Source: Bacillota bacterium
GTDB taxonomy: Bacteria > Bacillota > Clostridia > Christensenellales > Aristaeellaceae
Reading direction: 5' to 3'
NCBI GenBank assembly: GCA_023415145.1
Contig: JAEZLW010000135.1
Span: forward strand, 1-13,313
Length of the DNA stretch: 13,313 nt
Notes under the pieces: generated by a model
Seen by the model: only the letters and a program-made list of their open reading frames with translations
Database searches by the model: none
Told to the model about the DNA's origin: nothing
Shown: positions 1-6,833 of the stretch, one piece after another
Layout of the letters: each line of letters opens with the position of its first letter
Position numbering within the stretch: the stretch's first letter is position 1
Translations under genes and position numbers: made by a program

Positions 1-14
1 CTGCATTTTTCTTC

Positions 15-44
15 TTCTCAACAGGGATGCTTCTATGCTATAAT
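15..44 (+). promoter_or_regulatory. Extended -10 promoter for ftsA-ftsZ
   Basis: A perfect TATAAT hexamer lies at 39-44, preceded by TG at 36-37, giving the extended form TGnTATAAT. A weak -35 (TTCTCA, 15-20) sits 18 bp upstream, which is acceptable because extended -10 promoters tolerate a poor -35. Transcription would start near 51. That leaves about 45 nt of leader before the preferred ftsA ATG at 96, but only about 6 nt before the in-frame ATG at 57, so the promoter also argues for the downstream start. Confidence 0.65.
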
Positions 45-95
45 GTTTTTTGACCTATGGCAGAAGTTCCCGACGAACGGGGGTATGAGGAACTT

Positions 96-1289
96 ATGAA
101 GACCACTGTGGCGGCGATGGATTTTGGAACCAGCAAGATCGTCACGCTTGTGGCGGAGAACGGCGGAAACCAGCGCTGCGATATCAGCGGCGCAGGCATA
201 GCGGCCTATGACGGGTATTCCGGCGACCAGTGGAACTCTCCCCATCTGCTCAACGAGGCCATCCGCGCATCCATCACTGAAGCGGAGGCGCAATCCCGCT
301 TCCGAATCAAGGAAATCAATGTGGGGGTGCCCGGTGAGTTTTCCAGGGTCTATGCCATACCGGCCAAGGTGGAACTGCAGGGGGCCGACCCCAGGGTGAC
401 CATGAAACATATCGAAGCCATCTTTGAATCCGCCCAAAAGGAGCTTGCGCCGCTTCGCGGTGTGGTGGTGCACAGGAGCCCTGCCTGGTTCATGGTGGAC
501 GACGGCAAGAAAACGCTGGAGCCCATGGACATGAAAGGGCGGGAGTTGCGCGCCCTGGTTTCTTTTGTGGTAGCCGACCAGTTTTTCCTGGATGAGATTT
601 CAGGTAGGCTCCGGGAAATGAATATTGCCATCAGCGGATTCTTCTCCACGCCCACCGGTGAGGCAATGCTTTACCTTCCTGAAGAAGACCGCGACCGCAC
701 CGCCATTCTCATCGACATGGGCTATCTGAACACAGAAGTCATGGCGGTGGAAGGCGATGCTGTCATATTCCATAGAACGATTCCAATGGGCGGCGGCCAT
801 ATTGCCATGGACGTGGCCGAAGGGCTGCATGTTCCTATGGAGGCCGCAGAGCAGGTGAAGCGTGCCTACGTGTACGGCATGTCAACACCGCAGCAGTCTT
901 ACGACATCTCCTCGGGGGCTGACGGAAAGCCTGCTTCCTTCCCGCAGAGCGAAGTGGCCCGGGTACTGGAACCAAGGGTGGATGAGATTGCCGAGGCCAT
1001 CAAAGGCTGCATCGATCAAAGCGGTGTACGGCTGGGCAACTGGAGTTCCATTTATCTGACAGGCGGCGGTTTGAGCTTGAACAGGGGTGGGCGCGATTAT
1101 CTTGCAGGCAAGCTGGACAGGCCTGTCAGGGAAACGCCCAAACGCACCATGAAGCTGAATAGCCCGGCTTATGCCAGCGCGCTGGGGCTGATGGATCTGG
1201 TGATAGACACCGTGGAGCATCAGCATCTTCCTTCCCTGGGGCTGATGGGCTGTATCAAAGATTTTTTCAGAAGCCTGTTCGCGGGCTGA
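96..1289 (+). CDS. ftsA: Cell division protein FtsA
   Basis: FtsA is an actin-fold ATP-binding protein that tethers FtsZ filaments to the inner face of the membrane and recruits later divisome proteins. The 397-residue product begins with the phosphate-1 loop DFGTSKI (9-15). The FtsA-specific 1C region lies around 80-165, the phosphate-2 segment at 206-215, and the adenosine motif LTGGG at 331-335. It ends in a short amphipathic segment (CIKDFFRSLFAG, 386-397), as expected for the membrane-targeting helix. I chose ATG 96 because GAGG (87-90) lies 5 nt upstream and the promoter starts RNA near 51; an in-frame ATG at 57 would add 13 residues unlike the family. The phosphate-2 loop (IDMGYLNTEV) lacks the usual Gly-rich, Thr-containing consensus. 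The ftsZ gene follows after 70 nt without a terminator, so the two are probably co-transcribed. Confidence 0.93.
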   Translation: MKTTVAAMDFGTSKIVTLVAENGGNQRCDISGAGIAAYDGYSGDQWNSPHLLNEAIRASITEAEAQSRFRIKEINVGVPGEFSRVYAIPAKVELQGADPRVTMKHIEAIFESAQKELAPLRGVVVHRSPAWFMVDDGKKTLEPMDMKGRELRALVSFVVADQFFLDEISGRLREMNIAISGFFSTPTGEAMLYLPEEDRDRTAILIDMGYLNTEVMAVEGDAVIFHRTIPMGGGHIAMDVAEGLHVPMEAAEQVKRAYVYGMSTPQQSYDISSGADGKPASFPQSEVARVLEPRVDEIAEAIKGCIDQSGVRLGNWSSIYLTGGGLSLNRGGRDYLAGKLDRPVRETPKRTMKLNSPAYASALGLMDLVIDTVEHQHLPSLGLMGCIKDFFRSLFAG

Positions 1290-1359
1290 CCGACGGGCGT
1301 GATGGAGTAATTTCGTTTTTATGGCATTCGGATTTTGATACAGAGTAGGGGGATGGAAC

Positions 1360-2784
1360 GTGCTGGAATTTCAGATGGACGATCAGGCGAATTTTGCGTC
1401 CATAAAGGTGGTAGGCTGCGGCGGCGGCGGCAACAACGCCGTCAATCGCATGGCGGATGCTGGGCTGAAAGGCGTGGAGTTTATCTCCATCAACACGGAC
1501 CGTCAAGCCCTGGGTTTGTCCAATGCCAATACGAAGATCCAAATCGGTGAAAAGCTGACAAAAGGCCTGGGTGCGGGTGCAATCCCCGACATCGGCCGCA
1601 GGGCCGCTGAAGAAAGCCGCGAGGAGATAGCCCAGGTATTGAAGGGTGCGGACCTGGTGTTCGTTACCGCCGGCATGGGCGGCGGCACCGGCACTGGCGC
1701 GGCCCCCATCGTGGCGGAGATCGCCAGGGACCTGGGATGCCTGACCATTGCTGTCGTCACCAAGCCCTTCCAGTTTGAAGGCAAGCAGCGCATGAAGAAT
1801 GCCGAAATGGGCATTGCGGATTTGAAGCAGCGGGTGGATACCCTGGTGGTGATCCCCAACGACAGGCTTTTGCAGGTGGTAAGCAAGGGAACCACCATGC
1901 TGGAGGCCTTCCGCATCGCCGATGACACTTTGCGCCAGGGCATTCAGGGCATCAGTGACCTGATCGCCGTGCCCGCCCTCATCAACCTGGACTTTGCGGA
2001 TGTCAAAACTGTTATGGAATCCGGCGGAATGGCCCATATGGGCATCGGCGTCGGTAAGGGCGAAAACCGCATGGTGGATGCCGCGAAAAACGCCATCCAA
2101 AGCCCGTTGCTGGAGACCAGCATCGATGGTGCCAGAGCGGTGCTTATCAACATCACCGGCGGCGAGGACATCTCCATTGTGGATATCAATGAGGCCGCCA
2201 ATCTGGTGATGCAGTCAGCAGACAGCGAGGCCAACATCATCTTCGGTGCAGGCATCGACGAGCGCATGGGTGACGAGGTGCGCATCACCGTGATCGCCAC
2301 CGGGTTTGAAAAGACGCCTTTCCCGCCCAAGGAGCCGGCCAAAAAGCCCTTCGAGCGTGTGCGCACGCAGGGCACTTATGAAACCCGGCCAACCTACAGC
2401 CCCTATGCGTCCCGTACCACTGCTTCCACTCCGGCTGCCGCCCCTGCCCACGAAGTGGCGGATGGGGAACCGGCTCCTGCAAAGACAGAACAGCCCTTTG
2501 AACCGGAGATTCCGGGCTTTGTGGGCAGCGGACGGCCCTCTGCGCCGGCTTCGGCACCACAGGCGCAGCCGCCAATGCAGCAGCCCTATCAGCCCAGCTA
2601 CGGGCAGCCCTACGCCGGGCAGCAGCCGAATTATGCACCCTATCAACCCCAACAGCCCTACTATCCTCCCGCTCAGAATCCCTATGGCATGAGCCCATAT
2701 CCTCCCGCGCCTCAGCAGGCTGCTGCGGCAGATAAGGATGAATTGGGAGTGCCGGCGTTTTTGAGAAGGGCGCCAAAAAAGTAA
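1360..2784 (+). CDS. ftsZ: Cell division GTPase FtsZ
   Basis: FtsZ is the tubulin-like GTPase that polymerises into the Z-ring at the division site. The start is GTG 1360, with AGGGGG (1347-1352) 7 nt upstream, giving 474 residues. The nucleotide-binding face is complete: GCGGGGNNAV near 19-28, the tubulin signature GGGTGTG at 107-113, and the catalytic T7 loop NLDFADV at 209-215. The globular core ends near 319. It is followed by a linker of about 135 residues rich in Pro, Gln, Ala and Tyr, and then the conserved C-terminal peptide ELGVPAFLRRAPKK (461-474) that binds FtsA and other tethers. The linker is at the long end for the family (a typical clostridial FtsZ has about 350-400 residues in total). 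A second peptide resembling the C-terminal one lies inside it at 383-387 (EIPGF). The gene is closed by a strong terminator. Confidence 0.98.
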   Translation: MLEFQMDDQANFASIKVVGCGGGGNNAVNRMADAGLKGVEFISINTDRQALGLSNANTKIQIGEKLTKGLGAGAIPDIGRRAAEESREEIAQVLKGADLVFVTAGMGGGTGTGAAPIVAEIARDLGCLTIAVVTKPFQFEGKQRMKNAEMGIADLKQRVDTLVVIPNDRLLQVVSKGTTMLEAFRIADDTLRQGIQGISDLIAVPALINLDFADVKTVMESGGMAHMGIGVGKGENRMVDAAKNAIQSPLLETSIDGARAVLINITGGEDISIVDINEAANLVMQSADSEANIIFGAGIDERMGDEVRITVIATGFEKTPFPPKEPAKKPFERVRTQGTYETRPTYSPYASRTTASTPAAAPAHEVADGEPAPAKTEQPFEPEIPGFVGSGRPSAPASAPQAQPPMQQPYQPSYGQPYAGQQPNYAPYQPQQPYYPPAQNPYGMSPYPPAPQQAAAADKDELGVPAFLRRAPKK

Positions 2785-2799
2785 TCATGTGATACGATA

Positions 2800-2840
2800 A
2801 AAGGCCCGCTTTCATAAAAAGGAAAGCGGGCCTTTGTTGT
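2800..2840 (+). terminator. Rho-independent terminator after ftsZ
   Basis: A perfect 14-bp inverted repeat pairs 2800-2813 (AAAGGCCCGCTTTC) with 2822-2835 (GAAAGCGGGCCTTT) around an 8-nt loop. It begins 15 nt after the ftsZ stop. The plus-strand tail is TTTGTTGT, moderately U-rich. It isolates the ftsAZ unit from the acetyltransferase gene that follows. Confidence 0.88.
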
Positions 2841-2881
2841 AGAATATTGATTGCATAAACATGCATTATCATTTTGTATGC

Positions 2882-2886
2882 GGAGG
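2882..2886 (+). promoter_or_regulatory. Shine-Dalgarno site fixing a GTG start
   Basis: GGAGG at 2882-2886 lies 7 nt before GTG 2894. It sits inside the reading frame opened by the ATG at 2861, which itself has no Shine-Dalgarno site. The acetyltransferase therefore most likely starts at 2894, not 2861. Confidence 0.7.
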
Positions 2887-2893
2887 CGGTACG

Positions 2894-3361
2894 GTGGGAT
2901 TTGTTTATCTAAAAGCAGGCAAAAACGAGCTTGAGCAATTGGTAAAAACAAGGTTGGAAATGCTCCGGGCGGTCAAGGGTCTTTCATCGGAGGCTGACCT
3001 TGGCCCTGTTGAAAAGGGGTGCCGTGACTACTATTCCGACAGCTTTGAGAAGGATATCCATGTGGCATACCTGGTCTACGACGGGGAAGAGTTTGCCGGC
3101 TGCGGCGGTATCAGTTTTTATCAGGTCATGCCTACCTACGCCAATCCTACCGGCAGAAAGGCCTATATCATGAATATCTATACAGTTGCCAAATACCGGG
3201 GACAGGGGATGGCAACCAATGTCGTTGACCTGCTCGTGAAGGAGGCTCTCATAAGGAACATCCATGACATCACCTTAAGAGCGACGGAAATGGGCAGACC
3301 AATCTATCAGCGGTATGGTTTTGTGCAGGATGAGGAAGCCATGATGCTGAAACCGAAATGA
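2894..3361 (+). CDS. GNAT family N-acetyltransferase
   Basis: Predicted acetyl-CoA-dependent N-acetyltransferase of 155 residues, a normal length for a single GNAT domain. The acetyl-CoA-binding motif A is visible as a beta-strand (YIMNIYTV, 91-98) followed by the pyrophosphate loop YRGQGMA (101-107) and a helix. The C-terminal part (RPIYQRYGFV, about 135-144) is the usual GNAT motif B region. The acceptor substrate cannot be named from sequence. The GTG start at 2894 is chosen for the GGAGG site 7 nt upstream; ATG 2861 would add 11 residues without a ribosome binding site. The gene follows the ftsZ terminator, so it needs its own promoter, and none is convincing in the roughly 55 nt available. 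It ends 3 bp before the end of a convergent acetyltransferase gene. Confidence 0.85.
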   Translation: MGFVYLKAGKNELEQLVKTRLEMLRAVKGLSSEADLGPVEKGCRDYYSDSFEKDIHVAYLVYDGEEFAGCGGISFYQVMPTYANPTGRKAYIMNIYTVAKYRGQGMATNVVDLLVKEALIRNIHDITLRATEMGRPIYQRYGFVQDEEAMMLKPK

Positions 3362-3364
3362 TGG

Positions 3365-4195
3365 TTAGCAATTATACCAACATACTTTGTACCTATGATC
3401 AAATTCCAATCCGGACCTTTGTGCGGTTTTTTGTGACGCCCTATTGCACTCCATGCAATCCCACCAAGCCACCAAACGCTGCTGATGCAAATCGCTCACA
3501 AGCACCTGCGCCAATGTACCGGAAAGACCTTTTCGCTGATGACTTTTCAGTGTTTCCACTCCTATGGAACAAATGTCCATATATCTGGTATCGGTCATCG
3601 CAATGCTTGCGATTTCATCATCGCATATGGCAGCATAACCATTTCCCAAACGTAAATAGTTGCCCGGCTCCCCCCAGCACGGAATCAGCTTGTCAAACAG
3701 GAAATCACCGTTTTTTATGTGATCCCCTGCATCAATCATACGAAGAAAGGCATCGTCGATTTGATGCAGTTCATACCCGTGTGCAAGCTCTGCACTGGCA
3801 TTGTCCGGCTTGAATTCCTTTGGCGTTTTGTACACCAGTTGCCAGTCTTCCCAGACATTTCGATTTGGCAAGGCATTGCGGATGATAGGGTACCATTCTA
3901 TTTGGTCACAGGCATATTCTACATAATCAAGCCCTTTTGTATTAACAAATTCAGGGATTGATAGATTAAGAAAATCATAAAGATCAATTTCATGAAAGCG
4001 GCATGTATGCGATCCCATCCATTGGAAGCATTGCAGATGCTCCGACCATACCAATGCAAGGGAAGGCGATGATAAGCTGTCAACCCAGACTTCTCCATTG
4101 TTATTGCCGGAAACAATCCCCGCAAAGCTCATGTCACTATCTGCATGTACAATTTTACAGGCGAGATCGGCGTTTCTGTTAACCGCTTTATGCAT
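3365..4195 (-). CDS. GNAT acetyltransferase, two-part ZmaR-like type
   Basis: A 276-residue protein with an N-terminal half of unknown fold and a C-terminal GNAT domain. The stretch FDKLIPCWGEPGNYLRLGNG (167-186), then IGVET (211-215), QRKGLSGTLAQVLV (220-233) and the tail WWDC..N.ASQK...SGLEF fit the family called GNAT_acetyltran (PF12746), which includes the zwittermicin resistance protein ZmaR. The assignment is from remembered family features, not a search. The substrate is unknown; small-molecule or antibiotic acetylation is possible. The start ATG at 4195 is the first after an in-frame TAA; the nearest Shine-Dalgarno-like sequence (AAGGA, 12 nt upstream) is distant, and an internal ATG at 4132 is an alternative. 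Base composition looks AT-richer than both flanks, which suggests later acquisition. Confidence 0.78.
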   Translation of the reverse strand: MHKAVNRNADLACKIVHADSDMSFAGIVSGNNNGEVWVDSLSSPSLALVWSEHLQCFQWMGSHTCRFHEIDLYDFLNLSIPEFVNTKGLDYVEYACDQIEWYPIIRNALPNRNVWEDWQLVYKTPKEFKPDNASAELAHGYELHQIDDAFLRMIDAGDHIKNGDFLFDKLIPCWGEPGNYLRLGNGYAAICDDEIASIAMTDTRYMDICSIGVETLKSHQRKGLSGTLAQVLVSDLHQQRLVAWWDCMECNRASQKTAQRSGLEFDHRYKVCWYNC

Positions 4196-4334
4196 GTATA
4201 TACACCATCCTTACATCCTCCAAGCAAGCAATCAAATTGTACCAAATAAAGATGCAAAAACATATCACCAAATCAAGGTCCCGGTACATAAACCTTCTGT
4301 CATCCCTGTACATTGTAGGGAAGGGGGTGGCTGC
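4196..4334. other. Divergent intergenic region
   Basis: This 139-bp AT-rich gap separates the leftward acetyltransferase from the rightward ykvI-like gene and must hold signals for both. A minus-strand extended -10 is visible at 4236-4244. For the plus strand only weak candidates are seen (TACATT at 4309-4314, without a matching -35). The segment is open in one plus frame, but it does not read as a protein. Confidence 0.5.
4236..4244 (-). promoter_or_regulatory. Possible extended -10 for the minus-strand acetyltransferase
   Basis: Read on the minus strand, 4244-4236 is TGGTACAAT, an extended -10 element (TGnTACAAT) with one mismatch to TATAAT. RNA would start near 4229, about 34 nt before the ATG at 4195. 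No good -35 is seen at 16-18 bp. Confidence 0.42.
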
Positions 4335-5354
4335 ATGGACCGCAGGATTCGAAACGCGGTGCTCCAGTGCACGGGCGCAATTGTGGGGGCCGGGTTTGCT
4401 TCCGGCAGGGAAATCATGCGGTTTTTCAGCAGGTATGGTTCCATCTCATGGATAGGCGTTTTTCTCGCTGCGGCGGTGATGGGTTTTTTTGCCTTTGCCA
4501 TGATGAAAAAGGCAAGAGAAGCCGATGCCTTTTCTTTAAGCGAACTTTGCAGGGCTTATCTTGGTCCCGCCGGGATCGTAGGTACCGTTGCCTTTACTGT
4601 GTTGATGGGAGCTACGGGCGGAAGCATGTCGGCTGCTGCCGGAGAGTTGGGAGCGCTGGCTTTGCCGGTTCATGGAGCCTATTGGATCGCCTTTCTGTGT
4701 ACATTGCTGCTTGGGTTGATCTTATCCTATAAAAGCCTGGCTCCTCTGGCTTTTGTAAGCACGCTGCTGGTTCCGGCCATGGTGGCAGTATTTTTGCTGT
4801 GCCTGATCCCTCCGGAAGGGGCTGCGGCTGCACCCCATAGGATCCTCCCCGTCTGGCAAAAGCTTGTAGAGGTTATTCTCTTTGGCGTCAGCTATGGGGC
4901 GCTGAACATCACGCTTGCTGCAGGGGTGCTATGTGAAATAGGCCGGGGAATGAGCAGCAAGCGGGCCATTCGCACGTCTGTCTATTTAGGAATTTGCCTT
5001 CTTGTGCTGCTGGCACTTGGCAACATTGTTCTATTGCGGCAGCCGCAGCTTGCAGACGCAGCCCTGCCTATTGTCATGCTGCTGAACAAATTTGGAAAAC
5101 TGGGGTTCTGGGTCGCTATTGTTGGTTTGTATCTGGCGGTTTTTACCACGCTTCTGGCGTCGGCCAGGAGCCTTATCAATATGGTTGGGTACTGTAAGCC
5201 CGGTTGGGTCAATTTTGCGCTGTCGGGAGGCCTCTTTATGCTCTTTGGCGTGGTCGGCTTTGCAAAACTGGTTGGCATTGTATACCCCGTTCTGGGATTC
5301 ATGTGCCTGCTTTTGCTTTTGTGGACGCTTACAGGCAAAAGGAAGACTGTCTGA
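4335..5354 (+). CDS. YkvI-like integral membrane carrier
   Basis: A 339-residue, very hydrophobic protein with roughly ten membrane segments (about 9-27, 36-56, 78-100, 114-131, 135-158, 175-198, 213-233, 255-281, 299-317, 319-335). The first helix carries IVGAGFASGREIMRFF (16-31). I recognise this as typical of Bacillus subtilis YkvI and its relatives (COG3949), probable secondary carriers with a LeuT/APC-like fold; the GAGFASG break would be the unwound substrate site of TM1. The transported solute is not known. The start is ATG 4335, with AAGGGGGTGG at 4321-4330; the frame is open 79 codons further upstream, but that part reads as intergenic DNA. It precedes the aryl-acid operon in the same direction, so transport of an amino acid or aryl acid is a reasonable but unproven guess. 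Confidence 0.82.
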   Translation: MDRRIRNAVLQCTGAIVGAGFASGREIMRFFSRYGSISWIGVFLAAAVMGFFAFAMMKKAREADAFSLSELCRAYLGPAGIVGTVAFTVLMGATGGSMSAAAGELGALALPVHGAYWIAFLCTLLLGLILSYKSLAPLAFVSTLLVPAMVAVFLLCLIPPEGAAAAPHRILPVWQKLVEVILFGVSYGALNITLAAGVLCEIGRGMSSKRAIRTSVYLGICLLVLLALGNIVLLRQPQLADAALPIVMLLNKFGKLGFWVAIVGLYLAVFTTLLASARSLINMVGYCKPGWVNFALSGGLFMLFGVVGFAKLVGIVYPVLGFMCLLLLLWTLTGKRKTV

Positions 5355-5410
5355 ACAATAAATGGTTGTATGAAAATACACGGGGAGTACTTTCATTTTT
5401 TCTATTGCTT

Positions 5411-5419
5411 TGTTATACT
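5411..5419 (+). promoter_or_regulatory. Extended -10 promoter of the iorAB operon
   Basis: TGTTATACT at 5411-5419 gives TGn followed by TATACT, one mismatch from consensus. The -35 region near 5390-5396 (CTTTCAT) is poor. Transcription would start near 5426, giving a leader of about 94 nt before the first ligase gene. No terminator is visible between the ykvI-like gene and this site, so read-through from upstream is also possible. Confidence 0.55.
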
Positions 5420-5432
5420 AAAAAGCAGTATT

Positions 5433-5458
5433 GGACAAGCAGTGTCATCACGCTTGCC
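5433..5458 (+). promoter_or_regulatory. Bulged leader hairpin upstream of the first ligase gene
   Basis: The segment can fold into a 10-bp stem with two single bulged adenines. GG (5433-5434) pairs with CC (5457-5458), then A 5435 is bulged. CAAGC (5436-5440) pairs with GCTTG (5452-5456), then A 5441 is bulged. GTG (5442-5444) pairs with CAC (5449-5451), closing a TCAT loop. It lies within about 10 nt of the predicted RNA start and is not followed by a T-run, so it is not a terminator. It could stabilise the RNA 5' end or bind a protein. Confidence 0.4.
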
Positions 5459-5519
5459 GGAAGTTGTGTAGGATTGGCTTCATATTCGGAACTTGCAGTA
5501 TGGAAGGAGCGGCAATTGG

Positions 5520-6806
5520 ATGTGGAATCCTCATATTGAAATGTGCAGCAGGGAGGAAATGGGCTCCCTTCAGCTTAAACGGCTTCAATGGTCTGTCCGT
5601 CATGCTTATGACAACGTACCCATGTACCGTGACAAAATGCAAAAAACCGGGCTATTGCCGGAGGATATTCGTTCGCTTTCGGATATATCCCTAATCCCGC
5701 TTACGAGCAAGCTGGACCTTAGAGAGCAGTATCCCTTCAAGCTCCTGGCAGTGCCCATGAAGGAAGTGGTGCGCATCCACGCCTCCAGCGGAACTACGGG
5801 TAAGCCCATCACCGCGGGATACACAAAAGGCGATCTGGATATGTGGGCGGAGAACATTGCCCGCATCGTTGCAGCCGCCGGGGTTACGGCGGATGATATC
5901 GCGCAAATATCCTTTGGCTACACCCTGTTCACCGGCGCCTTTGGTCTGCACGGCGGGCTGGAGAGGATGGGGGCGGCCATCATTCCCATTTCAGGGGGGA
6001 ATACCGAGCGGCAAATCAATGTGATGCGTGATTTCGGGGCTACGGCACTGATCTGCACCCCCAGCTATGCCTTGTACATGTCAGAGGTGGCGCAGCAGAT
6101 GGGGGTCATGGAGGATATCCGCCTGCGGGTGGGGCTATTTGGCGGGGAAGGCTCCACCGAGGAAATGCGCTCGGAGATTGAGCGCCGCTTTAGCATACTG
6201 GCCACCGAAAACTATGGCCTGACGGAAATTATTGGTCCGGGTGTGTCCGGGGAGTGTGCCTGCAAAAAGGGCATGCACATCAATGAGGATCATTTCTATC
6301 CCGAAATTATCGATCCGGAAACGGGAGCAGTGCTCCCACAAGGCGCGGAAGGCGAACTGGTACTGACCACCCTCACCAAGGAGGCCCAGCCAACGCTCCG
6401 CTACCGCACCAGAGATATTACGCGCCTGATTCATGAACCCTGCGATTGCGGCCGGACGCTTGTTCGCATGGAAAAGATAAAGGGCCGCAGCGACGATATG
6501 CTGATCATCAGAGGCGTCAACGTATTTCCCTCCCAAATCGAAAGCGTGCTCATGAATCAGCCTGGCATCGGACCCCACTATGAAATTGTGGTGGACCGCC
6601 GGAATTACATCGATCACATGGAAGTAAAAACGGAACTCATCGACGGAAGCCTGCTGGAAAAGTGGAGCGAGCTGGAAGCGCTGCAAAAGCGCATCCAGGG
6701 CGAAATGCGGACCATACTGGGCATTGATGTACAGGTGACCTTTGCTTCGCCCAACACCCTCAAGCGGTTTGAGGGAAAAGCAAAAAGAGTGACAGACCTT
6801 AGAAAA
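5520..6806 (+). CDS. Phenylacetate-CoA ligase paralog 1 (divergent)
   Basis: AMP-forming aryl-acid:CoA ligase of the PaaK family. The known reaction is aryl acetate + ATP + CoA giving aryl-acetyl-CoA + AMP + PPi. The 429-residue product has the phosphate loop SSGTTGKP (89-96), NYGLTEIIGPG (231-241), LRYRTRD (293-299), the hinge GRSDD (322-326) and the C-terminal catalytic-lysine segment FEGKAKR (417-423). Against paralog 2 it departs at known motifs: FGGEGST (207-213) replaces FGAEPWT, and SFGYTLFTGAFGLHGG replaces the common YGYGLFTGGLGAHYG. The aryl pocket therefore probably differs. ATG 5520 is chosen because AAGGAG lies at 5504-5509 and family proteins begin with a WN.EIE-like stretch (here MWNPHIE). 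It is the first gene of the iorAB operon; iorA follows after 24 nt. The stop codon occupies 6807-6809. Confidence 0.9.
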
Positions 6807-6833
6807 TAAAGATTCAAGGATGTGCTTCATTCA

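Noticed and set aside
57..95. FtsA start at ATG 57
   Set aside because: It would leave a leader of about 6 nt with no Shine-Dalgarno site, and the extra residues do not look like FtsA.
1267..2100. 277-codon open frame on the minus strand across ftsZ
   Set aside because: It is fully antisense to the FtsZ GTPase domain and its translation is low-complexity His/Gly/Asp-rich with no motif; a shadow of GC-rich codon use.
3358..3813. 151-codon open frame on the plus strand overlapping the minus-strand acetyltransferase
   Set aside because: Composition is Cys/Pro/His-rich and it lies opposite the conserved GNAT domain, which is the clearly coding strand.
4302..4320. Imperfect palindrome around CCCTGTACATTGTAGGG as an operator
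   Set aside because: The arms match only over about 6 bases with an offset, which is expected by chance in an intergenic region.
4098..4334. 79-codon upstream extension of the YkvI-like protein
   Set aside because: It overlaps the divergent acetyltransferase start and the intergenic region, is not membrane-like, and a strong ribosome site points to ATG 4335.
5367..5380. TGTAT-GAAA-ATACA hairpin after the YkvI-like gene as a terminator
   Set aside because: Only 5 AT-rich base pairs and no following T-run; too weak to stop transcription.
5426..5519. Attenuator leader peptide or T-box upstream of the first ligase
   Set aside because: No run of Trp/Phe/Tyr codons in a short start-to-stop frame, no T-box consensus and no terminator/antiterminator pair is visible in these 94 nt.
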